A stretch of DNA of 64,000 bases from Stieleria magnilauensis (GCA_007753675.1 CP036432.1:10387381-10451380); one strand, 5' to 3'. Numbered from the stretch's first letter, positions 17,202-26,646 are shown. Translations and numbers: made by a program. Notes: generated by a model not told the origin, from the sequence alone.

Positions 17202-17975
17202 ATGACCACTGCCAGGATCGACCCTGCCGGGATTGTTGAGATGGGTACAGGGGACGAAACCGTGCTGTTTCTGCACGGCTTATTTGGAACGCCCGAACAC
17301 TGGCGGCAGGTGATGGAGCGACTGGCTGATCGCTATCGCGTGATCGCCCCCCAGTTGCCGGTCGACCCCCAACCCGGCCGTCGCCAGCACGGGATCAACG
17401 CGATCGCCGATTTGAGCGATCAGGTCGCCGATCTCGTCGAAACGCTTCAAATTGATCCTTTTGTGATCTGCGGCAATTCCCTGGGCGGATTGGTGGCAAT
17501 CGACCTCTGTGCCCGCCGCAAAGACTTTGCCAAAGGTCTGGTGCTTGCCGGCAGCGCCGGGTTGTTCGAAAAGAACCCGATCGGTGGCATGCGGCCCAAA
17601 CCCTCGCGCGAATTCGTCAAGAAAACGGTTTGTGGCATCGTCCACAAGCAGGAATTGGTGACCAATGAACTGGTCGACGACTGGCATTCCTCCATCCAAG
17701 ACCGCGACTATGTCCGCTTCGTCTTGCGAGTCTCCCGCGCCACCCGCGATCGATCGGTCGAAAAAGAGCTGACCAAGTTGGATCTGCCGACGATGATCAT
17801 CTGGGGCCAGGAAGACTCGATCACGCCGCCGGAAACCGGTCGCGAGTTCCAGCGGCGAATCAAGGGATCGAAGCTGCAATTCATCCAAGACTGTGGGCAC
17901 GCGCCGAACTGGGAACAACCCGAAGCGTTTGCCGAACTGCTGGATGAATTTCTTCCGACCTGCTTTGCTGACTGA
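17202..17975 (+). CDS. alpha/beta hydrolase
   Basis: A 257-residue alpha/beta-fold hydrolase. The oxyanion-hole segment is LFLHGLFGTPEHW, the nucleophile elbow is CGNSLGGLVA (Ser), the acid is in IIWGQEDSITPP (Asp) and the His is in DCGHAPNWEQPEAF. The lid region is short, as in small esterases or C-C hydrolases such as MhpC and BioH, but the substrate cannot be read. ATG 17202 starts just before the fold; an upstream ATG at 17067 is in the non-coding region. The stop is 1 bp before the MMPL transporter start, so the two form an operon. Confidence 0.85.
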   Translation: MTTARIDPAGIVEMGTGDETVLFLHGLFGTPEHWRQVMERLADRYRVIAPQLPVDPQPGRRQHGINAIADLSDQVADLVETLQIDPFVICGNSLGGLVAIDLCARRKDFAKGLVLAGSAGLFEKNPIGGMRPKPSREFVKKTVCGIVHKQELVTNELVDDWHSSIQDRDYVRFVLRVSRATRDRSVEKELTKLDLPTMIIWGQEDSITPPETGREFQRRIKGSKLQFIQDCGHAPNWEQPEAFAELLDEFLPTCFAD

Positions 17976-17976
17976 A

Positions 17977-20160
17977 ATGACGCGATACGCCATCGCGATC
18001 GTTTTGTTGGCTGTGATTTCGTTTCCGCTGATCGGCTACGGCGCCCTCCGGGCGCTCAAGAGCACATCGAACGATCCCCGGCAATGGCTGCCCCAGTCCT
18101 TCGCCGAAACGGACACCTACGACTGGTTTCAAAGTCACTTCGGCACGGACGAATTCGCCGTCGTCAGCTGGCCGGGTTGCGATCTGGACGACCCGCGCGT
18201 CGGACAACTCTCCCAAGCGCTGCTGAACACGGCATTCTTTGATCGCGTGCGGACCGGTCAGAACGCGATCGAGGAGTTGATGTCGCCGCCGCAGAATTTT
18301 TCTCGCACCGCAGCCATCAATCGCCTGCGACGCATCCTGATCGGCGCTCAGGACACGACGACCTGCCTGGTGCTGACCACCTCCGTCGCCGGTCAAGCCG
18401 ATCGCAGTGCGGCGGTACAAGAAATCGAAACCCTGGCCTGGGACGTTTGCCAGTTGCCGGCCGCAGAATTGAAATTGGCCGGTCCGACGGTCGATGCCGC
18501 GATGATCGATGCCGAAAGTCGGAAACTATTGTTCGGCCTGGCCGGACTCTCCGCGCTGGTTTCCTTCTTGGTCGCGACGCTGCGGATGCGCAGTATTCGA
18601 CTGGCGATTTCGGTCCTGCTGGTCGCGGTCTACAGCACCGCAGTGTCGCTGGCGATCCTGTACTTCAGCGGCGGCAAGATGAACTTGTTGATGACGATGC
18701 TGCCACCGTTGATCTATGTGTTGACGATCTCTTCGGCGGTGCATTTGGCAAACTACTATCGCGACGCGGCGCGGGGGCCATCGTCACCGGTTCCCGCCGC
18801 GATCCGAGCCATCGGCCAGGGTTGGTTGCCCTGTTCGCTGGCCGCGATCACCACGGGAATCGGCCTGATCTCGTTGATGCTCAGCAAGATCGAGCCGATC
18901 CAAAGTTTTGGCTTCTATTCCGCGCTGGGTGTCGTGGCCAGCGTCATCGTCCTGTTTCTGTTGCTGCCCTCGGCGCTGTATCTGTTTCCCCCCAAACCCG
19001 AAACCGAAACCGAATCGGATCGCCCATCGGCCGACGATTCACCCACGAAAGGCAACGCGTTTATCGATGCGATCCTCAATCACCACGCGTTCTTTGCACT
19101 GGCTTGCTTGGCATTGATGTTGTTGTGCGCCTCACGCATTCCATCGATTCAATCAACGGTCAAACTGCAAGACCGCTTTCTCCCCAGCAGCGATGCGATC
19201 GCCGACTACCGGTGGCTGGAAGAACACATCGGCCCGATGGTGCCGCTCGAGGTCGCGATCCATTTTGACAAAGACGACCCACGCGATCGCGTCGAGCAGA
19301 TCAAATTGGTGGCGAGGGTACAGAGCACAATTCAATCGCTCGACGAACCGGTGGCGACCCTGTCGGCTTTCAATCTGTCTCCGCGACTTCCGGCGGGCCA
19401 CAGCGTTCGTGACATCGTGCAACGCAAGGTGATCAACGGTCAGCAAACCAAACAACGCCTGATCGAGACGAAGTACTTGAGCGACGGCGAAGACCAAACG
19501 CTTTGGCGCATTTCAGTGCGTGCCAACGCCATCGGCGATTTGGACTACGGGATCTTTGTCGAACAAATCCGGGCAGCGGTCACACCCCTGCTGGCCGAAG
19601 AGGACGTCCAAGGCACGTTCACCGGTGTGATCCCGCTGATTTACAAAGCCCAACGTCAATTGCTGTTGGATTTGTTTCGCAGTTTCCTGGTCGCCTTCGC
19701 CGTCATCGCCGTCGTGTTGCTGGTGGTGCTGCGAAACATTTGGGCAACCTGCTTGGTGATGTTTCCGAATATCTTTCCCGCCGTGATCGTGTTCGGCGGC
19801 ATCGAGTGGATGAACATTCCCGTCCAGATCGGCTCGGTGATGACGGCAAGTGCGGCACTTGGGATTGCGGTCGATGACACCGTCCACCTGCTGACTTGGT
19901 TCCGCCGCGGTCTGGACCAAGGGCTGTCGCGCCGACAAGCGATCGAAAGCGCGTTTTCGCGATGCTCCGGTGCGATGGTGCACACGACGCTGATCTGTTC
20001 GTGTGGATTGATCGTGTTCGCGCTCAGCACGTTCGTGCCGATCCTGCACTTCGCCTGGCTAATGGTCTTCCTGCTCGCCTCGGCGCTACTGGGCGACCTG
20101 GTGCTGCTACCAGCGATCTTGGTCGGACCGCTGGGCCGCTGTTTTGAGAAAAAGCGGTAG
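17977..20160 (+). CDS. MMPL/RND-type lipid transporter
   Basis: A 727-residue protein with two homologous halves, each with one N-terminal helix, a large extracytoplasmic domain and five or six membrane helices. The sterol-sensing-domain-like helices are visible as LLMTMLPPLIYVLTISSAVH and later as ASAALGIAVDDTVHLLTWF, the latter with the Asp pair of RND proton relays. Planctomycete relatives are annotated as MMPL or HpnN-like hopanoid exporters. The substrate is unknown; a lipid is likely. The start is ATG 17977, 1 bp after the hydrolase stop. Confidence 0.85.
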   Translation: MTRYAIAIVLLAVISFPLIGYGALRALKSTSNDPRQWLPQSFAETDTYDWFQSHFGTDEFAVVSWPGCDLDDPRVGQLSQALLNTAFFDRVRTGQNAIEELMSPPQNFSRTAAINRLRRILIGAQDTTTCLVLTTSVAGQADRSAAVQEIETLAWDVCQLPAAELKLAGPTVDAAMIDAESRKLLFGLAGLSALVSFLVATLRMRSIRLAISVLLVAVYSTAVSLAILYFSGGKMNLLMTMLPPLIYVLTISSAVHLANYYRDAARGPSSPVPAAIRAIGQGWLPCSLAAITTGIGLISLMLSKIEPIQSFGFYSALGVVASVIVLFLLLPSALYLFPPKPETETESDRPSADDSPTKGNAFIDAILNHHAFFALACLALMLLCASRIPSIQSTVKLQDRFLPSSDAIADYRWLEEHIGPMVPLEVAIHFDKDDPRDRVEQIKLVARVQSTIQSLDEPVATLSAFNLSPRLPAGHSVRDIVQRKVINGQQTKQRLIETKYLSDGEDQTLWRISVRANAIGDLDYGIFVEQIRAAVTPLLAEEDVQGTFTGVIPLIYKAQRQLLLDLFRSFLVAFAVIAVVLLVVLRNIWATCLVMFPNIFPAVIVFGGIEWMNIPVQIGSVMTASAALGIAVDDTVHLLTWFRRGLDQGLSRRQAIESAFSRCSGAMVHTTLICSCGLIVFALSTFVPILHFAWLMVFLLASALLGDLVLLPAILVGPLGRCFEKKR

Positions 20161-20242
20161 CTCGTCAACAGTCCACCGCCGCTGCTCCGCAGCGAATCCG
20201 AGCGGCTGAAGCCTGCACACCAGCGCCGTTGGTGTCTAGCCT
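20161..20242. other. intergenic segment with GCTGCTCCGCAGC hairpin, interrupted by an IS
   Basis: GCTGCTCCGCAGCGAA at 20181-20196 forms a GCTGC/GCAGC hairpin and is repeated at 22001-22016 on the other side of the IS element. The sequence up to the TTAG at 20243-20246 joins that after 21987 once the insertion is removed, so this was one intergenic repeat region before insertion. Confidence 0.5.
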
Positions 20243-21987
20243 TTAGCCCGGATATTGCATCCGCTTATTCGACTGCCCCTATAGCGCGAAAGCCTTAGTT
20301 CGTGTATCTATTGGAGTTACGACACTTCATAGACCACAAAACCAAGGCTTTCGGCAATGACAAAGCGTAAACGAAATCGTCCCGCATTGAAACGCCTCAG
20401 AAGGCAGGCCGTTGAGGTAGATTTCGACGGCGGATCGCTCACTTCCGATGGGGGCCTCGTCCTGCTTCGCGAAGTCGACAAAAAGCTCAATTTGATCAAG
20501 CGGATCGACCAAGCGATTCACGACCCGCGTGATCCGATTCACACCGTTCATTCTCAAGCGGAAATCCTTATCAGTCGAATCTTTGCGATCGCGGCCGGAT
20601 ACGAAGACGCAAACGATCAACAGCAGCTTCGCGATGATGCCGCCTTTCAAGTCGCCGCCGGACGGCCCCCTCGAATCAATGACAGGTCGGATGACGATTG
20701 GGATCCCACTCTGGCGAGCCCCTCGACTCATTCCCGATTTGAAAACCGAATCACCAAAAAAGAACTCTTCGAACTCAGCAAGATCCTCGTCGACATTTTT
20801 CTTGACAGCTTCGACACCCCGCCTGATGAAATCACACTCGATCTAGACGCAACGGACGACAAGGTACACGGCGATCAAGATAAAAAGGCTTTCAATGCCT
20901 ACTACGACAGCTATTGCTTCCAACCTCTGTACGTGTTTTGCGGCGACCAACTTCTCGTCTCGTATCTTCGTCCAGCCAACCTCGGTGATGGCCATCACGC
21001 ACGCGGAATCACAAAATTGCTTGTTGCAAGGATCCGCCAACGATGGCCTCGGGTCAAAATCACCCTTCGTGGTGACGGAGGTTTTGCGATCGAACGCCTC
21101 ATGCGCTGGTGCGACAAAAACGATGTCCACTACGTCTTTGGTTTGCCCAAGAATAAGGTTTTGGTCAAGCAAATTGCCTGCGAAATGACTCGCGCAAGAG
21201 TCGAGAGATTCCACCGTGGTGGCAAACAAGCCTTTTACAAGTGGTTTCGCTATCGCACCGGCAGGACGTGGGACCGCCATCGCTGGGTGGTCGGCAAAGC
21301 AGAGTATACCGCCAAAGGCCCCAATCCTCGCTTCGTCGTAACAAACTGTTTCTCAAGTGACGACATTGTCGACACGACCTACCATCGACCGATGGTCGAT
21401 GGCAAAAGGCAGCCGCTACAAGTTAAGACTCCAGGGACATGGTGCTCTGTCGCTTATGACCCGGAGAAGTTTTATCGAGAGCACTACTGCATGCGTGGCG
21501 AGATGGAGAATCGGATCAAAGAGCAACAGCTTTGTCTGTTCGCTGATCGCACCAGTTGCACCCGTTTTATTGCCAATCAGTTCCGCGTGATGCTTTCATC
21601 ATTTGCTTACGTTCTACTCGATGGGTTGCGTCGCCTGGGCCTGAGTGGAACGAAACAGAGTCGTCTACGTGTGGACACGATTCGATTGCGACTGTTGAAA
21701 ATAGCAGCCCGAGTTCGAGTGACTTGTCGTCGGGTGGTATTTCATCTTTGCAGCCATTGCCCCTGGGAACCGCTGTTCAATCAGGTGCTGGCACGTCTGT
21801 GCCGTAGCGATTAGCCACTCCCATCGCATCGTGTGGCACCGCGCAGCGACTTCCGGTCGTCTGGGGGTAGGGGGCCCTCTGCCCGCAGCGAATCGATTGC
21901 AGCAAAAACCGGCTATCGTGGACAGCCTCGCCGTAACTCAGTCTAAAATCAGAGTCAACCAGTCAGCGGATGCAATATCCGGGTTAG
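20243..21987. mobile_element. IS1380-family insertion sequence with 4-bp target duplication
   Basis: The element spans 20247-21983 (1737 bp). Terminal inverted repeats of 19 bp begin CCCGGATATTGCATCCGCT (20247-20265, with its complement at 21965-21983). TTAG flanks both ends (20243-20246 and 21984-21987), matching the 4-bp duplication usual for IS1380. One intact transposase gene is on the plus strand. The family differs from the IS at 12777-14634 in both termini and protein. Intact ends and flanks point to a recent insertion. Confidence 0.92.
20357..21814 (+). CDS. IS1380-family transposase
   Basis: A 485-residue DDE transposase, intact from ATG 20357. Catalytic blocks are ITLDLDATDDKVHG (first Asp, with the family's DxDxT pattern), KITLRGDGGFAIERL (second Asp) and a late MRGEMENRIKEQQLC with Glu. 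It is distantly related to the transposase at 12975-14510; this one matches the typical IS1380 pattern more closely. No frameshift is visible. It occupies most of the 1.7-kb element. Confidence 0.92.
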   Translation: MTKRKRNRPALKRLRRQAVEVDFDGGSLTSDGGLVLLREVDKKLNLIKRIDQAIHDPRDPIHTVHSQAEILISRIFAIAAGYEDANDQQQLRDDAAFQVAAGRPPRINDRSDDDWDPTLASPSTHSRFENRITKKELFELSKILVDIFLDSFDTPPDEITLDLDATDDKVHGDQDKKAFNAYYDSYCFQPLYVFCGDQLLVSYLRPANLGDGHHARGITKLLVARIRQRWPRVKITLRGDGGFAIERLMRWCDKNDVHYVFGLPKNKVLVKQIACEMTRARVERFHRGGKQAFYKWFRYRTGRTWDRHRWVVGKAEYTAKGPNPRFVVTNCFSSDDIVDTTYHRPMVDGKRQPLQVKTPGTWCSVAYDPEKFYREHYCMRGEMENRIKEQQLCLFADRTSCTRFIANQFRVMLSSFAYVLLDGLRRLGLSGTKQSRLRVDTIRLRLLKIAARVRVTCRRVVFHLCSHCPWEPLFNQVLARLCRSD

Positions 21988-21998
21988 GCGATTCCCGG

Positions 21999-22015
21999 TC
22001 GCTGCTCCGCAGCGA
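21999..22015. repeat. TCGCTGC-TCC-GCAGCGA hairpin
   Basis: Seven-base arms (21999-22005 and 22009-22015) form a tight hairpin with a 3-nt loop. A 5- to 6-bp version of the same hairpin is at 20181-20196. It lies 30 bp before the end of the convergent serine-hydrolase gene and could act as a processing or termination signal. Confidence 0.4.
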
Positions 22016-22044
22016 ACCCGGGTGCGTGACGCCTCGCTGCTCCG

Positions 22045-23292
22045 CTACGCCACCTTCACATCCGACGGAACCCGCCGCTTTTGGATCGCGCCGATGCATT
22101 GATAGACGGCTTGGCGGACGGCCCGTTCGCGCGGGTCGTCGAAGATGCGAAAGCTCATCGTGTTGGTCAGGTACGCAAAGGCTAACTGCTTGGACGGATC
22201 CGCCATGCCAAACGATCCGCCCGCTCCGGGGCAACCGAAGGCTTGGTCATCGGCGCCGAAGCGGAATCCGTCACTGGGCCGAGAAAACCCGAAGCTGTAG
22301 TTGGTGTCGATCTTCAAGACGGCGTCTCGCGAGCCGCGCGAGGGCTGCACCGGCGGGGCGACCAATTCCTGCATCGTCCCAGGCGTGATTCCCAACCGCC
22401 GGCCGCCCCGCGCCAAGACGTCGTAGACTTTGGCGACGGCACGCGCCTGACCGAATCCGTTGGCAGATGGAATCTCGACCTCGCGATACTCCGGTCGCCC
22501 GAGTGCCGCAGGGTTATCGAATTTCAGAAACTTGATGGACTTGGAGACGACCGATTGGGGCCAAATCCCGGCCAACACCATTTTCCACGGCAGCTGATTG
22601 AGATTGGCCAAGATGGCCAGCTTTCGAAAGCCCTGGGTGCTGCTGATGTGTTCCGAGTCGATCCAATCGGGAAGTCCGATGTAGAATTCGATCCCCAACG
22701 GAGCGGCGATTTCGTCTTGAAAGAACTCGCCCAGTGTCCGCCCGGCGGGATCGACCCGACGAATCAGCTCATTCTGGTACCAGCCCAAAGTCAGCGTGTG
22801 ATAGCCGTGCCGGGTCCCGGGCTGCCACAACGGTTTTTGACTGGCCGTGATCGCCGCCATTTGGTCATGGTCGGCCAGAATCTGGGGGTTCAGTCTTTGG
22901 TTGATGGCCACCAGACCGGCCTGATGGGCCAACAATTGACGCACGGTGATTTTCCGCTTTTCGTCGCATCCAAACTCCGGCCAATACGTTGCCACGGGCG
23001 CGTCCAGATCGAACAGCCCCCGGCTGTGGGCGACCGCCATCACGGCCGCCGCCATGCCCTTGGTCACCGAAAACGCCAGCGATAGCGTTTGCTCGGTCCA
23101 GCGTGCCCCGGAATGGTGGCATCGTCGCCCACCCCAGAGGTCGACGACTTTCTGGCCCTGGTGGTACACCGTGCAGGCGGCACCACACTCACCCCGCGAC
23201 ACAAAATTGGTTTCAAACTCCGCCCGAACGGGCTCGAACCCCGGCGCCACCGACCCGAGGATCGTCGGACGATTTTCGCTCTGCGTGAACAT
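22045..23292 (-). CDS. serine hydrolase of the beta-lactamase/EstB family
   Basis: A 415-residue class C beta-lactamase-fold protein. The SxxK active site is visible in LAFSVTKGMAAA (about residue 78), followed by RGLFDLDAPVATYWPEFG, which is typical of EstB-like esterases, and by the second motif region GYHTLTLGW (Tyr). The C-terminal GCPGAGGSFGMADPS block corresponds to the third motif (HxG-like; here GGSFG). No signal peptide is seen, so it is probably a cytoplasmic esterase or peptidase and not a resistance enzyme. It is transcribed toward the IS1380 element. Confidence 0.88.
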   Translation of the reverse strand: MFTQSENRPTILGSVAPGFEPVRAEFETNFVSRGECGAACTVYHQGQKVVDLWGGRRCHHSGARWTEQTLSLAFSVTKGMAAAVMAVAHSRGLFDLDAPVATYWPEFGCDEKRKITVRQLLAHQAGLVAINQRLNPQILADHDQMAAITASQKPLWQPGTRHGYHTLTLGWYQNELIRRVDPAGRTLGEFFQDEIAAPLGIEFYIGLPDWIDSEHISSTQGFRKLAILANLNQLPWKMVLAGIWPQSVVSKSIKFLKFDNPAALGRPEYREVEIPSANGFGQARAVAKVYDVLARGGRRLGITPGTMQELVAPPVQPSRGSRDAVLKIDTNYSFGFSRPSDGFRFGADDQAFGCPGAGGSFGMADPSKQLAFAYLTNTMSFRIFDDPRERAVRQAVYQCIGAIQKRRVPSDVKVA

Positions 23293-23498
23293 CCTGTCTT
23301 CCCCAAACGAATCAGCACACCGAATTAGATCAGAGACGCAACTGTTTTTATCGTAGGGAACCGTCTACCCGCAGGCAATCTCAACATCTAGTCAAAATAT
23401 CACTAGTCCTTCGCAACGAGATTTATGTACACACCATTAACTGCCGCAAAACCGGGCTAACGGCGGCAATCTCTTCTCTCTTAATCTGGAACGAACGG

Positions 23499-24347
23499 AT
23501 GCACCCCTTCCAACTCCTGCCGAGACTACGGCTGATCATCATTTCATTGCTCGCAACCGCACCGTTGCTAGCAAATGCACAAGAAATCGAGCAGGTGGCA
23601 CGGCTGAGCCTTCCGCCGGTGGAGCGTCGGCATCCGGTCGACACGGCCTTGGAGATCGCCGAAGAGAGTCTGCAGCACGTCCGGGCCAACGTCGATGACT
23701 ACACGGCGATCTTCATCAAACGATGCCGGGTCGGCGGAGTGATGCCGCCGCTGCAGTACGCGAGTTTGAAGATTCGCAATCGCAAGCTTGACGGGCAGGA
23801 CATTGCGGTTCCGTTGAGTGTCTACCTGGATTTCTTGAAGCCCAGTTCGGTCAAGGGTCGCGAGGTGATCTGGGTGGAGAACGCCAACGACGGAAACCTG
23901 ATCGTGCATCAGGGCGGGTTCGCCAGTTTCTTGACCACGCAGCTTGATCCCGAGGGGATGCTGGCGATGCGCGGACAGCGGTATTCGATCAAGGAGATCG
24001 GGATCGAAAACCTGCTGGAAAAATTCGTCGTCACGGCACAGCAGGATCGCTTGCATGGCGAATGCGACGTTCAAATCGAGACCGACCACCTGTTCGGTCA
24101 GACCAGCTGCACGCTGGTCGAAGTCATTCATCCGATACGTCGCGAGCACTTTCGGTTCCACCGGGCGCGGGTCTATTTCGACAACAACACGAAGATGCCG
24201 ATTCGATACCAAGCCTGGCTGTGGCCGGAGACACCCGGCGGCCCGCCGGTGCTGGACGAAGAGTACAACTATTTCAATTTGAAAGTGAACGTCGGGCTGT
24301 CGGCGTCCGATTTCGATCCGAGCAACCCGAGCTACCGTTTCCGGTAG
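23499..24347 (+). CDS. DUF1571 family secreted protein
   Basis: A 282-residue protein with a cleavable signal peptide (residues 1-27, RLIIISLLATAPLLANAQ). The mature part follows the DUF1571 pattern: an ALEIAEESLQHVRANVDDYT helix, IFIKRCRVGG, and a lipocalin/LolA-like run of beta strands ending in FDNNTKMPIRYQAW and YNYFNLKVNVGLSASDFDP. DUF1571 proteins are common in planctomycetes, and a LolA-like lipid- or ligand-binding fold is suggested. Function is unknown. ATG 23499 is immediately followed by the signal peptide. Confidence 0.85.
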   Translation: MHPFQLLPRLRLIIISLLATAPLLANAQEIEQVARLSLPPVERRHPVDTALEIAEESLQHVRANVDDYTAIFIKRCRVGGVMPPLQYASLKIRNRKLDGQDIAVPLSVYLDFLKPSSVKGREVIWVENANDGNLIVHQGGFASFLTTQLDPEGMLAMRGQRYSIKEIGIENLLEKFVVTAQQDRLHGECDVQIETDHLFGQTSCTLVEVIHPIRREHFRFHRARVYFDNNTKMPIRYQAWLWPETPGGPPVLDEEYNYFNLKVNVGLSASDFDPSNPSYRFR

Positions 24348-24443
24348 CCGGTCTGCGCTATATAAACTCCCTGAGCGCGATTCATATCGATTGGGCCGAC
24401 AATCACTGACCGGGTAGGCAACTGAATCCATGCAAGGGAGTCC

Positions 24444-25937
24444 ATGATGTCGGCATCCAAGCCGCCGGGGACGCGGATGAGCGACCAGCAGATCCAAACG
24501 GTCTGCTTGATGGTCTTGGCCGGCGTCGCGGGGATCTACATGATGTATTGGCTGCGACCGGTGCTGGTACCGTTCGTCGTCGCCTGTTTCATTGTCAGCG
24601 GCGTCGGGCCGATCCTGTCGTACCTGGAGTATCGGTTCAATGTCTCCCGCGTCGCCGCGGCCGGGTTGGCATTTCTGTTGGGTGTCGGCCTGATGGGCGT
24701 GTTCGGGTTGACGATCTCGTTCTCGATCATCGATCTGGCGAAAAACAAAGAAGAATACCGAACCCGTGTGCGGCAACTGGTGGACAAGGTCGATGACAAA
24801 CTCTCCTTCGACGCGCTCTCGCTGAAGCGGTTCGTCGGCGACAAGTTTTCCAACGACGAAGACGGCGACAAGGACAAGTCCTCCACGGCTGACAGCGGGT
24901 TTCTCGCCCAGGCTCCGCCGGACGCGACCGCCAACGGCGACACCACGACCCACTCCACCGAGCCTGCGGAACTGAACTCGCCAGCAAGTCCCCCGTTGGC
25001 TGCAGAATCTCCGCCGGATGTTGAATCCCCAGCAGATCCTGAATCACTCGCTGATGCTCCATCGCCGGCGGATCCTGGCCCCGGCGAGCCTCTCGATTCC
25101 AACGCCGCGACGGTGGACTCACCGGCAGATGCCGCGACTTCAGCCGATGTCCCGCCGGATTCCGTCACCGATGTAGAGTCGGCGGCAGTCGTCGAGGTAG
25201 ACAAAGACGAACCCCTTCCGCTGCTGGAAACTCCGACCGTGCAAATTCGCGCGCGGAGTGTTCCGGTGGAATCCGGGCGGATGAAAGAAGCCACCGAATT
25301 GGTCGACGCCTTCGTCCGCGACGGCATCTCGGTCGTGTTGCAGGCGTTCTTGAGTCTGGTGTCGACCAGCATCGTCGTGCTGATCTACGTCTTCTTTCTG
25401 TTGCTCGGCAAGTCGTCTTACGCCCAGACCGCGACGTTGCGTGAAATCGACTCGCAGATCCGTAGCTATCTGTCGCTCAAGACGGTGATTTCCATCGGCA
25501 CCGGCGCCGTGTTTGGTCTCACGTTGCGGATGTTCGGCGTCCCGATGGCGTTGTCGTTCGGGGTACTCGCGTTCCTCTTGAACTTCATCCCCAACATCGG
25601 ACCGATCGTCGCCAGCTTGTTGCCGATCCCGTTGATCTTGTTGGATCCGTCCGGCAACATCGTCTGGATGGTCTCGGTGATCGTGGCGACGTCGGCCATC
25701 CAAATCCTCAGCGGAAACGTGGTCGAGCCGAAATTGATGGGCAACTCGTCGGACCTGCACCCGGTCACGATCCTGCTGGGGTTGATGTTCTGGGGCATGA
25801 TGTGGGGCATCATCGGGATGTTTCTGGCCACGCCGATCACCGCGGCGATCAAGATCGTACTCGAGCGATTCGAACCGACACGTCAGATCGCGAACATCAT
25901 GGCCGGCCGCTTGGAAAGTCCTGCCGTCGCTTCGTAG
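24444..25937 (+). CDS. AI-2E family transporter with large acidic insertion
   Basis: A 497-residue membrane protein of the AI-2E (PerM/TqsA) family. N-terminal helices include MYWLRPVLVPFVVACFIVSG, and the C-terminal half has the conserved block FGVLAFLLNFIPNIGPIVAS and VVEPKLMGNSSDLHPVTILL. Between the helices, residues of about 130-270 are an insertion rich in Pro, Ser, Asp and Ala that is not part of the family fold and is probably extramembrane and disordered. Substrates of this family vary (autoinducer-2, sodium/proton), so none is assigned. ATG 24444 or 24447 may be used. Confidence 0.85.
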   Translation: MMSASKPPGTRMSDQQIQTVCLMVLAGVAGIYMMYWLRPVLVPFVVACFIVSGVGPILSYLEYRFNVSRVAAAGLAFLLGVGLMGVFGLTISFSIIDLAKNKEEYRTRVRQLVDKVDDKLSFDALSLKRFVGDKFSNDEDGDKDKSSTADSGFLAQAPPDATANGDTTTHSTEPAELNSPASPPLAAESPPDVESPADPESLADAPSPADPGPGEPLDSNAATVDSPADAATSADVPPDSVTDVESAAVVEVDKDEPLPLLETPTVQIRARSVPVESGRMKEATELVDAFVRDGISVVLQAFLSLVSTSIVVLIYVFFLLLGKSSYAQTATLREIDSQIRSYLSLKTVISIGTGAVFGLTLRMFGVPMALSFGVLAFLLNFIPNIGPIVASLLPIPLILLDPSGNIVWMVSVIVATSAIQILSGNVVEPKLMGNSSDLHPVTILLGLMFWGMMWGIIGMFLATPITAAIKIVLERFEPTRQIANIMAGRLESPAVAS

Positions 25938-25966
25938 TGCCGTTACTTCGTAGTGCTGTTACTTCG
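25935..25966. repeat. 16-bp tandem repeat at the transporter stop
   Basis: Two near-identical 16-bp units (TAGTGCCGTTACTTCG and TAGTGCTGTTACTTCG) start at the stop codon of the AI-2E-family gene. A diverged partial unit precedes and another follows. The repeat probably arose by slippage; no function is evident. Confidence 0.5.
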
Positions 25967-26139
25967 TCGTGCTGTCAACCAAACAGCGTGATCAAAGGCG
26001 ATTGCGGAGCGGACAATCGACACCCTTTCCATTGGGAATCAAAAACGTTGCTTTCTGCGTGACGTTTCACTGAAGTTTTCCACCTTGACTAGAGAGGACG
26101 ATCACAAACCATTCGCCGTTTCCTTTGGCGAGCAAACAC

Positions 26140-26146
26140 GGAGGAG
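26140..26146 (+). promoter_or_regulatory. strong Shine-Dalgarno upstream of csrA
   Basis: GGAGGAG lies 5 nt before ATG 26152. Strong SD sequences are not common in this window, so it supports high translation of csrA and fixes the start. GGA-type motifs are also what CsrA itself binds, so autoregulation at this site is conceivable. Confidence 0.5.
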
Positions 26147-26151
26147 TCAGC

Positions 26152-26382
26152 ATGTTGGTTCTGTCACGAAAAATCGGTGAAGAGATTCTGCTGGGTGACG
26201 ACATCAGAATCGTGATCACCCGAGTGTCGCGTAGCCGAGTGAGTCTCGCCATCGATGCCCCCTTAGGCGTCGCTGTCAGACGAAGCGAACTGACTCGCAC
26301 GACGCTGAATGAGTTTGTCGGCGCGGTCGTTCCCCATCGAGACGCCGTCGTGCTGGACGACAAAGCCCCCCTGACGGCTTGA
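26152..26382 (+). CDS. csrA: carbon storage regulator CsrA
   Basis: A 76-residue homolog of CsrA/RsmA, the RNA-binding dimer that controls translation by covering GGA motifs. The family start MLVLSRKIGEEILLGDDI is complete, with the conserved second half RVSLAIDAPLGVAVRRSEL. The C terminus is about 15 residues longer than in E. coli CsrA and ends in a tail of unknown role. The true start is ATG 26152; the open frame has an upstream in-frame ATG at 26125. No flagellar genes or FliW partner are nearby. Confidence 0.93.
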   Translation: MLVLSRKIGEEILLGDDIRIVITRVSRSRVSLAIDAPLGVAVRRSELTRTTLNEFVGAVVPHRDAVVLDDKAPLTA

Positions 26383-26646
26383 ACCATCCGGCGTTCCGCC
26401 ATCGAGAAGACTTCCCCAATCAGCGGACCGCTGCCCCAGCTGCCGCTCGGATTTGACTTGGGAGTTTGAACAGAAGAGACTATCGGCGGGAATCCTGTAC
26501 GATCCCCCTTCCCCAGGGAATCTCACCCTGCGGTTTGTCGGCCGCGACCCTCTGTTCTTGATGTGCCAACAGAGCCGCCCATCGGTGGCGGAGCGCGAGA
26601 TCGATCCCAGCGCCCCGAGTCAACCTTCCAAACATTGGGATTCAAG

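Noticed and set aside
22045..23292. Class C beta-lactamase (antibiotic resistance)
   Set aside because: The SxxK motif and overall pattern fit EstB-like esterases; there is no signal peptide and no typical YxN/KTG set.
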